Source of the DNA: Drosophila pseudoobscura
Lineage: Eukaryota > Arthropoda > Insecta > Diptera > Drosophilidae
Direction: 5' to 3'
DNA length: 64,000 nt
Assembly (NCBI RefSeq): GCF_009870125.1
Contig: NC_046681.1
Span: 24,326,001 to 24,390,000, forward strand
The translations under genes and the position numbers were made by a program. The first letter of the stretch is position 1; the number at the start of each line of letters is the position of its first letter. The notes beneath the pieces were generated by a model. The model saw nothing but the letters and a program-made list of their open reading frames with translations, was not told the origin of the DNA and made no database searches. Below are positions 12,001 through 24,424 of this stretch, in pieces.

Positions 12001-13277
12001 AGGAGGTCACTCCACCGCTGCCCCCAACCGCCTTCGTCTGCAGCACATTCGGATGCAGACAGTGGGGCAGGCTGGTGGGCAGCGGTATATTGTTGCGTCG
12101 CAGCACCACCAGATGCATGGCAGCCGTGAATTCAGAGAGACTCAACGCCCCATCGCGTGTCACGTCGCACAGCTGCCAAATGTGACGCAGCTCCTCCACG
12201 GGTATGCGGCTTTTCTCAAAGAAAACCCTACAGAAAATCAAATTAAAAGATATCTCTAGCCAAAAATAGCTCTTCAGCACTCACCGCGCTGCCTGGCCGG
12301 AGAGCAGGCCATGGGGATCACGTTGGACTGTTTTGAACTGCTTATTGTAGTATTCCCTTTGCTCTGGGGTGATCTGATAGACGGCCACCAGCTCGTTCTC
12401 GTTGTCATCGTCATCGCTGCTGTGGCGATCGGAGGATTCCTCCTCTGTGCCCAGCAGCTGGCGGTGCTCGTCGCCCAGGAGCCCTTGCCAGAGGGGATCC
12501 TGAGCCCAGGGTCGCTCCGCCACGCTATTGGTGGGCGTGGGGCTATCGCTGTTCGTGCTCCAGGCCTCTGGAGAGCCGCCACGTCGACGCTGCGCATAGA
12601 TAAGGGAGAGGGAACACGGGACAGGGGTCAATGTTAAGCCTATTTGCATATATGCCATGATAAGATACGCACCCCGACATTCTCTCGACTGCTGCTGCTG
12701 ACAACGCCATCTGTGCGCTGCCCCGCCGCCTCTTCAATGGACTCGTTCTGCTCCACCTCTGAGTCGGTGCTGGGCACATCCGAGGTGTCCTGCAGCTGAT
12801 CCTGCTGCGAGTTGCGACGCAACGAGTTCCGCCGATCTGTGGGCGGTGGCGGTGGCAGGGCCCCCAGTCCGTTCTCTGTGGCCACTGACGCTGCTGACAA
12901 CTCCTTCCAGCTAAAATGTGGCATTGGCAATGGGCACGTGGCGAATATCAGCTCCTGACGCAGCGGCATCGCTGCCTGGTGGGCGGCAATCAGCTTGAGG
13001 CATGAATAGAACTGGGCGCGTGAGATGTGCAACGCTGTCGAGGGAATCCCTGCCAGTCCGGTGATCTGCCGGAGATACGAGATTCACTAATTAGCTGTGT
13101 CACGATCGGAGGGTCGGGAATTGGACCTACCTCAATCAGCTTTGCGCTGGCAATGTCCGACGATCGAAAGAGCTCCGTTGCCTTGAGCATTGGCACCATG
13201 CCCGTCTTTTCTACATCGCAGCAATGAAAGAGTTCACTGTAGAAACGTGTCTCGGGCTCGGTAAGCGTTACGTCCAT
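9062..13277 (-). CDS. Reps: Reps, RalBP1-associated EH-domain protein
   Basis: REPS proteins link Ral GTPase signalling (via RalBP1/Rlip) to endocytosis through EH domains that bind NPF peptides. Exons are 13131-13277, 12673-13065, 12285-12589, 11386-12227, 10860-11329, 9806-9895 and 9062-9622, in phase, giving 935 residues. The first EH-like domain begins near residue 1 (ETRFYSELFHCCDVEKTG) and covers roughly residues 5-100. The second, better conserved, is around residues 260-350, with ITPEQREYYNKQF, the EF-hand-like CDVTRDGALSLSEF and the ending MHLVVLRRNNIPLP. The rest is Ser/Thr/Pro/Ala-rich and probably disordered, with PPPLPPPRPHRHARSSSLDL as a possible SH3 ligand. A C-terminal coiled coil (TTELLQRLREQNSSLLHLC) is the region that in REPS proteins contacts RalBP1. 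The start at 13277 is the first ATG in the first EH exon. Confidence 0.93.
9896..10859. other. Large Reps intron with a repeat-like insert
   Basis: This 964-bp intron lies between the exons ending at 10860 and starting at 9895. Most of it (about 10036-10722) is bounded by inverted copies of a short word related to ATACCCTTGCAAATA, suggesting an inserted repeat. No open frame of interest is present. Confidence 0.5.
10036..10722. repeat. Repeat-like insert with ATACCCTTGCAAATA ... TATTGCAAGGGTAT ends
   Basis: The left edge reads ATACCCTTGCAAATA (about 10037-10051) and the right edge reads TATTGCAAGGGTAT (about 10708-10721), which are inverted copies. The interior has no coding capacity. The TACCCTTGCA/TGCAAGGGTA word resembles the ends of abundant short interspersed elements seen in Drosophila intergenic DNA, but the family is not identified here. 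Confidence 0.45.
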
Positions 13278-14193
13278 GCCGCCTACTTGTTGCTCTTGCT
13301 CTTGCTGCTGCTGTTGTTGCCAAGCCGAGTGTTAAGCTAGCCACGCCCCGTTCCGTTCCTTGGAACTCTGTGCCTGTGATCTATTTGTTTATTTCCACGC
13401 CTAAACCAAACAGACTGTCGGTGGTCTTGCGGCCCCTTGTCCCCTTCGTGACGAAGTCTCTCCTCTCTCGTTGTTGTTAAACTGCTGCTGTTGCTGTTGC
13501 TGCTGCTGATGGCCCACACAGCGACAGAGTTGGAGGAGGTGGGAAAAAAAAGTAGGCAAATAAGACCACGACAGCTCCACTTGCAATGGTTTTGCTAGCC
13601 TTACAAAGCCACCACAGCCGGGTTTGAGCTGGCGGGGATTAAAGCATGCCTTGCCACTTGTTAAGGGGCTACACCAGTTAGCTTAAGCTGCTCAATTTTC
13701 CAATCAATATAACTTTTTGGTCTAATTTTTTCGCAAAATGTTTCGCACTGTGTGTGCGCTGGCTTTCGATAGATGGTTTTTAATGGTGCGATGTTTTTCT
13801 ATCGATTAATCAGCTGGCGAGCAGCCCTGCTTATGAGTGTGTACGCAGCCCTGAAACAAGACAAGTGAGAAGGTGGCGCAAGGTTTTTGCCGCTCTTGAA
13901 TGCCGGATTTCATTGATGCACTTCAAGAAATTTCCAAATGAAACGTTCAAGGATGTTCTAGAAAACAATATGCAATAAAAATTAACACATAGTTCAAAAA
14001 TAATTCAATATAGCTGCTATATAGCCCTGGACAAGTTACGTCGCTCAGGCTTTGACCAGCTCTTCCTTGCGTCACCTTCGTTGCTTCCCGTTAGCGATTC
14101 TGTTATTGTTGTCTGAGAGCAGCTGCAACGCAATTAAAAAGGATTTGGAATAGAAGTGTCTGTAGTAATTTTATAGGTTTAAACTAGTCAAAG
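13278..14193. promoter_or_regulatory. Divergent promoter region between Reps and l(2)gd1
   Basis: This 0.9-kb interval separates two divergent start codons and must hold both promoters. CAG/CTG-rich microsatellite sequence lies near 13295-13320 and 13485-13510. TTCGATAGAT (13767) and CTATCGATTA (about 13799-13808) resemble DREF binding sites (consensus TATCGATA) but are not perfect. No additional coding sequence is evident. Confidence 0.5.
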
Positions 14194-17100
14194 ATGTTTG
14201 CCAAGCGAAAGCCAGAGCCTGCCAAGCGACGACAGCACAATTTGGCCCAGGTAAATGGTTGAACTAGACAACTAGATCTGCTTATTTATGTATTATGAGT
14301 CATCGCTTCTTCATTCCCCCTACTCTCTCACGCGACAGTTTGGCTTGACGGAAATTCCAGATGATTTCGATCCCACCTCTGGCTATGGGGATGACGATGG
14401 CGGGGATAGCGACCTGGAGGCAGAGCTGGCCGCCCTTGCCAGTGGAGGCGGCCAGAGGCCAAAGGCGAAGCCGAAGCCAAAGCTAATGCCCACCAGTGAT
14501 TTGGACAAAATGATTGCCGACAGCTTGCGTGATGTCAGCGATGATGACGACGATGAAAATCTGGAAAATGACTCTGACCTGTTGGGCGAACTGCATGGCA
14601 TTGGGGGCTTGGAGGAAGAACCGGAGGCAGAGGAAGCTGCAGCTGAACCGGCTGCTAGCGAGGAGGAACCTGTGCAGACCTTCTTGCCCACCACCACAGT
14701 GGATACTCTGGGCATAATCAAGCAGAGATTGGAAATATACAAGCAGGCGGAGGCGAATGCCAAGGCGTCGGGTGATGCTGGAAAGGCGCGTCGCTTTGGT
14801 CGGGGTCTCAAAACCTTGCAGGATCTGCATAAGCAGGCGGCTGCTGGAAAGACCATCAATGTGGATGATATCCCTCCAGAAGTGAGCGTGAAACCAGCTG
14901 GTGATCCGTCACCAGCTGCAGACGAATCTCCGGCTCCATCCACTCCAGTGTCGCAGCCCACACGTGTGGCTCCTGCTCCGCCCACTCCTACTTCACCGCC
15001 GGCTGCAACTCCTCCTCCGGCGCCTGCCACGCCACCAAATCCACTTGTGGCCCAAATGCGCAGCCGTCAGAGCGAATACAAAGCTGCGGCCCTGCAATAC
15101 AAGCGCAGTGGCGACACAGCCAATGCCCTGCAGTTCCTAAAGGTCGTGAAGCAGTTCGATGTGGTCGTCGAGATGTGCGAGGATGGTCAGGAAGTGGATC
15201 TCAGTGACATGCCCCCTCCTCCCTCCGAGTTTCTCGAGTTCCTAGCCAAGATGAAAGGTGAAGCCGCCCCAGAAGTGGTCACAGCTCCTGAGCCGACACC
15301 CGCTCCAGCTCCGGCTACCCCGCCTGCTGCCGCTGCTGCTGCAGAATCCATGCTGGAGGCACTGCAGCGGCGCTTGGAAAAGTATAAGTCTGTAGAGGCG
15401 GCGGCCAAGGCTGAGGAAAACACCGGCAAGGCGCGACGGTTTGGACGGATTGTAAAGCAGTACGAAGATGCCATAAAACAGTACAAGGCTGGGAAACCTG
15501 TGGCTTACGATGAGCTGCCTGTGCCTCCAGGTTTCGGACCCTTGCCCTCGACAGAGCCTGCTCCAGCAGCCACTCCATCACTGCCCACTTCGCCCACATC
15601 TCCGCCAGCTACGGCAAGCACTTCTGCGGGAGGAACTCCATCTGGGAGCAGTGCGACCACGCCAACGGTCCCACGAAAGGCGGCACCATCACCACCGCAG
15701 CCGACAGAACTGACGACACGCGTCACTGGCAATCACCAGAAGAGCAACCTGGCCGAGCAACAGATGAAGCTGCTGCTCGAGCGCCAAAAGGAGTTCAAGG
15801 TGGCCGCCATCGAAGCCAAGAAGGCGGGAGAAATTGATCAGGCCAAGGAGTACCTCAAGATCTACAAGGGATTCGATTCGCTGCTCAATGCAGCCAGCAG
15901 CGGACTGCCCGTGGACCTCAGCACGGTTAGTTTTATGGGATTTATATCAAAAAGATATCAGTTTAACATGCAATCCTTTACAGCTGCCCGTACCGCCCTC
16001 TCAGCGTGATAACTTGGAGGCCTCCTTTGCCATTGTTTCGGCAGAGGAATGCGATCCCAGCGATGACATCTGTGAGATCGGTGTACGCATGGAGGAGCAG
16101 CTAGCCAAGCAGCTGATGATGTGTAAGAATACGCGAGACCATCACAAGGCCATGGGCGATGTGGCCGGCATGAATCGCTTTGAAAATCTGGCCCTGACTG
16201 TCCAAAAAGACCTGGATCTGGTGCGTTACTCCAAGCGAAAGGGCCAGCCACTGCCAAAGTTCCACTACGAAAAGCGTAACTTTAATATTGTCCACTGCAA
16301 CACGGATCTGACAGACAACGAGCTGGAAATTGTTGTGGCCCGTGGAATCAACTATAATGTTCCCAATCCCAAGGAAGTTGACACCTATGTTCGAGTAGAG
16401 TTTCCACTCCTCAACGTAAGCAAATACAACTACAATTTGAATGTCTTCTCGTAACGCAATTGTGTATCCTTCCAGGATGAATCCTTCAAGACAAAAACCA
16501 ATGTGATCAAGGACACAAACAGCCCCGACTACGACGAACGCTTTAAGGTGGACATTCAGCGCAGCAATCGCCAGTTCCAGCGAATCTTTAAGCGGCACGG
16601 TGTCAAGTTAGAGATCTATTCCAGAGGGTGAGTGGGTGAATCTTAGCACAATTCTTTAATCCGTACTAAGGCGCTTTCCATGCATTTTTTTCGGGACTAA
16701 CAGAAGTGGTATATGGTTTAATTAATTAGTTATTTTTTTTAGAGCATTTGAAGATTGAGTATTTCGCCAAAATGGTAGTTACTTCGATACTTTTAAAAAC
16801 TTTTGCCATTCACAAATCCCTTCCACATGGTTCCACTTATTGAGTCACTTTTGAGCACTTTTGCTAAAATTATAATAGGAACTTCGCAGAGATGAAAATT
16901 TTACTACCCATATGGGTACCTGTGAGTCCCTAAGACTCACAAAAGGAAGCAGTTCTACTTTGGAGTGATTCCGGGAACTTTTTAAAGCATGTGAAGTATT
17001 GCATTCTCAAATAGATTCAATCATCCAATGTTCATAGACTCTTAAAGTCGGTATTCCCTTAGACAGGTATTCATAACATTCCAAAAAGATTATTATTTAA

Positions 17101-17832
17101 TTTCCCATTTAAAACGTATTTAGAAATTCGCTAAATTAGTTTAGATTGAAAGATTTTTTTATATATATTTCCTTATAATTTGGCTTAGTAATATTTGTTT
17201 GCCTACAAATTATGTAATATTTGATTTGATTCCCTCCCGTAATCAGTATAAATTCTTTAGATCACTGCATTTCGGTCACGGCTTCAGCACCACACATAGA
17301 TACATATATCTCAAAGTAGTATATGATAATTCATATGCATTATCCATTGAATTCACTTGATTTCCCATGTGGAATGGTTTTAATAAAATATTCTCAAAAT
17401 TGTTTACGCCTCAATTCCCAACAAAAAAACAAACACCACACTATGAACTCATCTCAAAATGCCATGCGCTAAATAAATCGTAACCAAATAATAGCTGCAG
17501 CATAGATTGTTGTGGACTAAGTCGTAAACTGCCCCTATGTTGTTTCAGAGGATTCCTGCGATCTGACATACTGATCGGCACCGTCAATGTAAAGCTGCAG
17601 CCACTGGAGACTAAGTGTGATATACACGACACGTACGATGTGAGTTAACCTAACACCATGTGGCACCAGCAGCTCTTATAACATGGCTCTCTTTTATCTC
17701 GCACAGCTGATGGATGGCCGCAAGCAGGTCGGAGGCAAACTGGAGGTGAAAGTGCGTGTCCGCAATCCCATCCTGACGAAGCAAATCGAACACATCAACG
17801 AAAAGTGGCTGGTCCTAGATGCCGAGGGCTGA
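14194..17832 (+). CDS. l(2)gd1: Lethal (2) giant discs 1, CC2D1 family ESCRT regulator
   Basis: Lgd (CC2D1) binds the ESCRT-III subunit Shrub/CHMP4 and is needed for endosomal sorting; its loss activates Notch ectopically. Exons 14194-14250, 14339-15925, 15984-16415, 16476-16627, 17549-17639 and 17707-17832 give 814 residues, close to the known fly protein. Four DM14 repeats are visible, starting near residues 141, 254, 355 and 489. Repeats 1 and 3 share the KARRFGR core and each ends in a short acidic loop (for example DVDDIP- or YDELP-like). Pro/Ala/Thr-rich linkers separate them. The C-terminal C2 domain starts near residue 650 (DTYVRVEFPLLN) and runs to the end across the 920-bp fourth intron. 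The N-terminus is basic (MFAKRKPEPAKRRQ) and followed by acidic Asp-rich segments, typical of the family. Confidence 0.95.
16628..17548. other. Long intron of l(2)gd1, nothing else seen
   Basis: A 921-bp A/T-rich intron flanked by a GTGAGT donor and a TTTCAG acceptor. It splits a glycine codon inside the C2 domain. No open frame or RNA gene was recognised. Confidence 0.6.
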
Positions 17833-18269
17833 ACTGGATTTAGAGACTTATGTAGTTCTTTGCTTTAAGCAAACAAAAAGTATATTGTTTAAAAGAGAAC
17901 GGGGATTCTACTTGTTTATGCTGTTAAGTGCCTGATCCTCTCTCTTTCTCTCTGTAAATACCCCGCCCAGGCAGAGAATGCTTAATGGTTACGCTTTTGG
18001 CCGATTCCCTGCACAGGATGAGGGCATTTTATGCATTACGAACACAACACAGATTATGTACTATACACTAAATATTGTATATGATATATATATGTATATG
18101 GGTGGCTTTAAGGCGGAGGCGCATGTCCAGAAGTTTTGTGCCCAATGAAGTCAGTTCCAGTTTCATTCCAAGAGAGACAGATAGAGGGATGGCGCCTGGC
18201 CATAGCCTGATTATGTTTTTGTCATTTACTTTTGTCTAAATATGTGTGCGATAAACTGTTTTTCTTGAA
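17833..18269. other. Convergent 3' region of l(2)gd1 and Idua
   Basis: Untranslated 3' sequence of the two convergent genes. It includes a TCTC-rich run near 17940-17955 and an AT-alternating tract near 18080-18100. No gene was recognised. Confidence 0.55.
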
Positions 18270-20390
18270 TTACAACTCCAGATATTCGACTATTTGTGAA
18301 AAGGGACTGGTCTCATTGAACACATCCACACCGCGGACTTTGTAGAAACCTGCAAGAAGACAAGGAATTAAAAATCTCTCTATTAAGGACCCTTTACTAA
18401 CCATTCACTGATCCCGTCTGGCCGTTGGGTGCATACTGAAACGATGGATAGGGCAAGTGCCAGTCCCGGGATATCATTAGCCAGTCGGCGGCAGAACCTT
18501 GGCCCCCACGCTGCTTGAACCACACCTCGTAGCTCTTCAGACACTGCATGGACTTGGGATGCTCGCGCCAGCTGATGAACACCTCGCGGTGCGTGACCTC
18601 CACAATAGACAGCTGCTGCGGTCGCTTTAGTTTCGGCCACGTGGCGGAGCACACGCGCAACAGCATCGCCCAGGGCAGGGGTATGCTGGCCGAATTGATG
18701 ACCAGCTCGCTGTTGTACTGCCAGATGGGACCCGTTTCGTAGAGCCGTGGTGTCTGCGCCCGGCGCATGGCCTCGCGCAGGTTGGCATTGGGATACGCTG
18801 GACTGCCTGCCTGGGTCCACAGATAGTATGGATCCGTGTTGTGCGGCATCAGAAGCTCGGTGATAAATGCCGACTCGTTGGCTATGGACATGTTTAGCGT
18901 GTACTTGTGATGGAAGGCCGTGATCTTTGGTACTGCCTCCTCGGGACTGAGGAAAATGGTGGCCATGTACTGGCCCGGTCCGCCCATGCCGCCGGAGACG
19001 GTGCGCCAGACCTGTACACTGTGCTTGGTGTCCATGTTTACCAGCTCCATGTCGGCAGCGCGGCTTCCCAACTTGGCCAGCATCCCCAGGGCAGCGTACA
19101 CCGGCTTCTGTATGAACTGAGAGTGCGGCGGATTTGTTTCGTTCATCCGGAAGTGGGCCAAAAGAGTGCGCTGTGTGAATTCGTGCGGATGATAGCTGAG
19201 GAAGGCATTGTCATGGCTAATGGACTCCAGACGGCTCAGCGGACCGCCGGATAGCTTGGCATGCCAATGCTGCATCACCGTGGACATCAAAGTCACTCCG
19301 TACCGCACATCCGCCTGGAATTCGCGCGGTGTGCTCCACCCAGCCACAGGATCAGCTTCACTATAGGAGGATGAAGATTTGGAGCTTACTCTTTACCGCA
19401 CTCTTTGGATCTACTTACTCATTGGCCACCGGCAGTTGCTTGAGATTGGGATACTCCTTGTAGATCTTCGCCAGCAAAGACAGCGAAGCATTCACAACTT
19501 CCACGGCACTTCCGTTGAGTCCCTTACGGTGAAAGGTCAGCACATCGATGGGACAGTGAACCATACGTTGATTGCACAGCTGCAGCAGCTTCCAGCAACG
19601 TGGGTGACTGTTGAGGTTCTTGAACAGGCCTGCAGGGCCCCGCAGAGCCCGGTACATAGGCAGATTCGTGTGGGAATGGACACCACCCGCCTTGCTGAGA
19701 CCACGTCGAACGGCTTGCACATACTCCAAGTAGTAGTCCAGTGTTAGGTTGAGCGTGTTGTAGCCACTCAGATCTGGCTCGTTCCAGGTCTCGTAGCGCC
19801 AGTTGGTCATCCGGGCAGAGCCATGTCGTACTGCAGAAGGAAAGGTGAGAAGGATTGAGCTTCGGCGGCATGGTTTCCTGGGTCGACACACACTCACCTA
19901 TCTGATGATTGAGGGTAGTCTTCACGAAGTGGTCCCAGAAGAAGGAGATCTGCTGTGGATTCTCCGTGAATACCTGCCCCGGATTCCCCATGAACTCAAG
20001 AACCGGCGACAGGCGCAGCTCCTCGTGCAGAAAGTCAATAAAGTTATCGAACTTACCAAAGTCGTACTTTGGCACACCGCTCATGTCGTACTGCAGGAAC
20101 TGCACCAGCTCCAGCAGCCAGTGGATGCGTATGTGGGTCACAGCGCCCACCGGCAGGGCTGCAATCTGCCGGAGGTTCATTTGCAGCTCACGGGCGCTCA
20201 GGGCGGCGCTAATCCCCTTGTGATCTATGTCACCGGCTGGACAGAAGCCCACGCCCGTCCAGAAGTGCGACAACGGATGGTAGACCACATCCCCGCTGGT
20301 GTAGTGGGCGTGGACGCGTCCGGCCAGGGTAGCCGTCAAGAAGAGCAGCAGCCCCCAGAGGAGCACCGGCGTCGTTGGCGGTGGCAACAT
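18270..20390 (-). CDS. Idua: Alpha-L-iduronidase, lysosomal GH39 glycosidase
   Basis: Iduronidase removes terminal iduronic acid from heparan and dermatan sulphate in lysosomes. Exons 19898-20390, 19419-19830, 18402-19360 and 18270-18349 give 647 residues, against about 653 in human. The N-terminus has a hydrophobic signal peptide (LLWGLLLFLTATLAG). The GH39 acid/base glutamate is in TWNEPD at residue 182. The nucleophile motif NDEADP spans the second intron, with its Glu at about 303. Other conserved stretches are SHFWTGVGFCPAG, DNAFLSYHPHEFTQRTL and the C-terminal fibronectin-like domain. The last exon encodes YKVRGVDVFNETSPFS. The start at 20390 is the first ATG upstream of the signal peptide. 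The converging 3' neighbour is l(2)gd1, 437 bp away. Confidence 0.95.
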
Positions 20391-22508
20391 TTCGAATGAT
20401 TAGCCGGACCTTTCTCTCCGAGATTAAATCCGCTTTTGTTTTTGTCTTCGATTTGTCCGATGCCGAATGCTGATAAGAGCCGCCCCTCGCACGATGTGTC
20501 GTGTGTCTGTATCTGTTGCCCGCCGTGCTGGGCAGGGCCGTGCAGGGCTTAGAAAAGCCCTCACCGTGTCGTGACGTCACAGAAGCTGCTGTGGAGCAAC
20601 AGCGTGCCAGTTTATCCACTCTCGCTCTCTCTCTCTATCTCTCTCTATGTCTATAAGTATGTCTCTGCTTTGTCTGCCTGATATCTCCCCCAAACGGTGA
20701 GGCAAAGAAATGACAAAAACATTCAGGGGAGGCTTTCAGCGAGGACCGAAGCTCTTGATACCCTTGCAGAAGAATCGTTCTATGGCAGATCTTAATCAAA
20801 TTTGGATGAACGACGGGGAATCACATGAGATGGTTGGATTCCGAGTCTTGAAACCCTTTTAGAACGAACGTTTCAAAGACTGATCTATTATATGGTCATC
20901 CAATCTTTATAAAACTGAAACTAAAGATGTTTTTATGTTGCTGAAAAATATTCAGCATCTGATGATTATATCACTCTTGAGTAGTAATAGGAATGAAAGC
21001 GTATGAGACTCAAAAAAAGTGATCCGATCTTGTGTGTTATAGTTGGTATCTAATTTGTATTCTTCCGATGAAATAGTAATTGTATTTTGATGTTGATGAA
21101 CTGCAATCTATAACATTTTGGATATATTGATCCGATCTTATCAGTTGCCAGATATATACTATAGTAGTATCAGTAGTATGAAAAGGTTCAATCTCTGTAT
21201 AGTTTTTTATAAGAACAGACAGAAGGATGAACGCACATGGCTATATCGATTATGCTTAATAATGATGACTTCGAAATCGATTCCATCCTATCCAAAATGT
21301 GGTATTACCTTTGACGAGGGTATGCAAAAAGCAGTCACACAAAACCTGGAGAGGGGACACATTGAATTGCAATCCCTCATTAGGGGTGGAAAAATGTGAG
21401 AGGCCGGTTGTCGGTATATCTAAATATATGTATATAGAACTCTTACATATGCTTGGTGTGCGTATGTGTGGGTGCTGGTCGCGTGCCTGTGTTGGGGGAG
21501 TAAAAGGTGTGACGAAGATAATACTCCACGCATCTCAGCGATAATATAGCAATAACATTCTCATAACACATATCACATCCGAGGGTGGACTGGACCCGAC
21601 TGGTATACAAAATGATTGTTTCCCCCCAACGAAATGACTGTCCGATTTGTGGGTCTTGGTTGTGGGATTAAGAGGAATTAAAGTAAATACAATAAGAATA
21701 TCAGAGGGATTTGGTCACGAAAATTAATTGGTGGTGGTATCTGAAAAATGGATTGTTGGAAAGAAAATAGCAAAAATTAAGAACCTTATTAAGCTTATTT
21801 TCTGTTTTTGACAATTATTATAATAAAACTTTATGGAAATAGTATTTCTGAAGCTTAAATGAATGAGGTTTATATTAAACCGTCATTTACTAAATGAACC
21901 GTGAACATTTCTTTGCTGTTGAGAGATTACACCGACTTATGAGGAATGGGTTAGGTACTTTCGCTAACGAGTTTTATTCAGAATATCTTTATTCTTGTAA
22001 TTATAAGATATTCTTTTCGATTTTCATTAAAATTTTCGGAATTCGGAACAATCTTATGAGTTCAAACTTTTTTAAAAAACCATACACGTTTCCAACTATT
22101 TGTAATAGTTTAAAAATATTTAAAGAACTTTCACTTCAAAAATAAACGAGTATGTGATACATTTTTAGCTATAATTTATTTAAATAAAATACATCTTTGT
22201 TCCATTACTATGAGTCTCCAGATTGGTTCCGTTCTATACCTCAACCAATGAATGCTTATATTCTATTATTGACTTGGGAGTGTATTCAAAAGCATTATCT
22301 ATTATTCGCTGATGGGATAATTGATTTTTAGCTCCACTCTGTCCGCAAATATTCAATATTCCACAATGAAAACCAATTACTCTAATGGCCACTGAAGTCA
22401 GACGAATGATAACTAGGTCCCTGGCCATTGGCCATTTAATCAGATAAGTCTGGCCCCTGTTAGCCATATCCTCCAGCCGGGTGGTGTCGTGTCAGTGCCT
22501 TGTTGGCG
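20391..22508. other. Divergent intergenic region between Idua and Gr32a
   Basis: The Idua promoter lies at the left, with a CTCT-rich tract near 20618-20645, and the Gr32a promoter at the right. From about 20755 to 21330 the sequence resembles a degraded dispersed repeat (entered separately). The remaining part, about 21700-22200, is A/T rich. Open frames here are short and show no family resemblance. Confidence 0.5.
20755..21330. repeat. Degraded dispersed repeat with GATACCCTTGCAGA ... GAGGGTATGCAAAA ends
   Basis: The segment begins with GATACCCTTGCAGAAGAATCG (about 20757) and ends with GAGGGTATGCAAAAAG (about 21316). Near 21219-21260 it carries ACAGACAGAAGGATG followed by CATGGCTATATCGA. 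Similar words (a CAGACGGACGGACATGGCTATATCGACT-type core and TACCCTTGCAGAGGGTAT ends) are familiar from abundant non-coding repeats scattered through Drosophila genomes. The family name is not assigned. Confidence 0.5.
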
Positions 22509-24172
22509 ATGTCACCGAACACTTGGGTAATTGAAATGCCGACACAGAAAGCGCGTTTGCATCCGTATCCACGTCGGATATCGCCGTATCGGACTCCCTC
22601 AGTGAATAGGTATGCCTTCAGTCATGAGACGCCACCACCACCACCACCGCCGCCTCCAAGGACTCTGGAGCATCCCGTCTTCGAGGACATCAGAACGATA
22701 ATGTCCGTGCTGAAGGCCAGTGGGCTAATGCCAATCTACGAGCAGCTCTCCAGCCACGAAGTGGGGCCACCCACCAAGACCAACGAGTTCTACTCGTTCT
22801 TTGTGCGGGGCGTGGTCCACGCCCTGACCATCTTCAATGTGTACAGCCTCTTCACGCCCAGCTCGGCGCAGCTCTTCTACTCCTACCGCGAGACGGACAA
22901 TGTGAATCAGTGGATCGAGCTGCTGCTCTGCATCCTCACCTACACATTGACCGTGTTCGTGTGTGCGCGCAACACCAAGAACATCCTGCGGATCATGAAC
23001 GAGATCCTTCAGCTGGACGATGAAGTGCGCCGCCAGTTTGGGGCCAATTTGAGCCAAAACTTTGGCTTCTCGGTGAAATATCTCTTCGGCATTGCCGCCT
23101 GTCAAACGTACATCATTGTGCTGAAGATCTATGCGGTGGATGGCGTAATCACGCCCACATCCTACGTACTACTGGCCTTCTATGCCGTACAGAATGGTCT
23201 GACAGCCACGTACATTGTATTTGCCTCGGCTCTGCTACGCATCGTGTACATTCGATTCCACTTTATAAATCAGCTCCTGAATGGATACACCTATGCCCAG
23301 CAGCAGCGGAAAAAGGGCGGCCATAGACGACAGGCGGCAGGAGCTACACTCATGGAGAACTTCCCCGAGGACTCGTTGTTCATATATCGCATGCACAACA
23401 AATTGCTGCGCATCTACAAGGGCATCAACGACTGCTGCAACCTAATTCTGGTCTCCTTTCTGGGCTACTCCTTCTACACGGTCACAACGAACTGCTACAA
23501 TCTGTTTGTCCAGATCACAGCCAAGGGAATGGTCTCATCGAATATTCTTCAATGGTGCTTTGCCTGGCTGTGCATGCATGTCTCCCTGCTGGCCTTGCTG
23601 TCTCGCAGTTGTGGTCTAACCACCAGAGAGGTGGGCCCCAATCTCAATCAGGGATAACTGATTTACTAATGATTTCTGTGTGGGTTTATTTCCAGGCCAA
23701 TGCCACATCCCAAATCCTAGCCAGGGTCTATGCCAAGAGCAAGGAGTATCAGAATATTGTGAGTTTTTAAAGGAAAAATCTATGAAAATTATTTTACGAA
23801 CTCGCTTTGGCTTTTAAGGGCTCTCTTCTGGCTTTTCAAAAAAGTTTTTAGAGAGACTGAGCCAGCTCAAAATTCGGCCTAAAATTTGTATTTATATTGT
23901 CTTTGGTCTCTTCTGTAGATTGATAAATTTCTAACCAAAAGCATAAAGCAGGAAGTACAATTCACGGCCTATGGATTCTTTGCCATAGACAATTCCACAC
24001 TCTTTAAGGTGACTATTGTCTGTGCGTAACATGTGTTCAAATAAATGACTAAAAACTTGTTAAATCTTAGATCTTTTCGGCTGTGACCACTTATTTGGTC
24101 ATCTTGATACAGTTCAAACAGCTGGAGGACTCTAAAGTGGAGGACAACATACAGGACCAGCAACAGACTTGA
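22509..24172 (+). CDS. Gr32a: Gr32a, gustatory receptor (bitter and male pheromone taste)
   Basis: This is a seven-transmembrane insect chemoreceptor (ligand-gated channel superfamily). In D. melanogaster Gr32a acts in bitter taste and in suppressing male-male courtship. Exons 22509-23630, 23696-23758, 23919-24008 and 24071-24172 give 458 residues. The short 3' exons and their phases are the conserved C-terminal arrangement of insect Grs. The N-terminus (MSPNTWVIEMPTQ) is long, basic and proline-rich, with an almost pure Pro tract before the first membrane segment. The family signature TYhhhhhQF is present as TYLVILIQF in the last exon. The first ATG in frame is at 22509. Membrane segments are recognisable around FFVRGVVHALTIFNVYS, WIELLLCILTYTLTVFVCA, IAACQTYIIVLKIYAV and VSFLGYSFYTVTTNCY. 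An AATAAA lies at 24248-24253. Confidence 0.94.
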
Positions 24173-24247
24173 ATATAAATTATACTTGTCCTCTTAAATT
24201 TATTTGCTTTAAAAATATTACGACAATTTTGCTAATTGCATCAAAGT

Positions 24248-24253
24248 AATAAA
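24248..24253 (+). terminator. Gr32a polyadenylation signal AATAAA
   Basis: AATAAA 76 bases after the Gr32a stop codon. The convergent neighbour (P5A ATPase) stops at 24425, so the 3' ends are separated by under 200 bp. Confidence 0.6.
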
Positions 24254-24424
24254 ATAAGCACCAAACTTGGCCGCTAATACAATCCAAAGGATTTTTAGAA
24301 TTTAAGAAACCGACGCCTGGCTTTAAAGATATTATAATGAAACGAAGAAATTTTTCATTTATCTGTGGAACGTAAGATTTTGTGGGGTTTGCAACTTTTG
24401 TCTAGTACTTAAATCTAAATGGTC

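Noticed and set aside
21118-21399. Open frame of 93 residues between Idua and Gr32a
   Set aside because: It lies largely within the dispersed-repeat relic, and its sequence matches the repeat's non-coding words rather than a protein.
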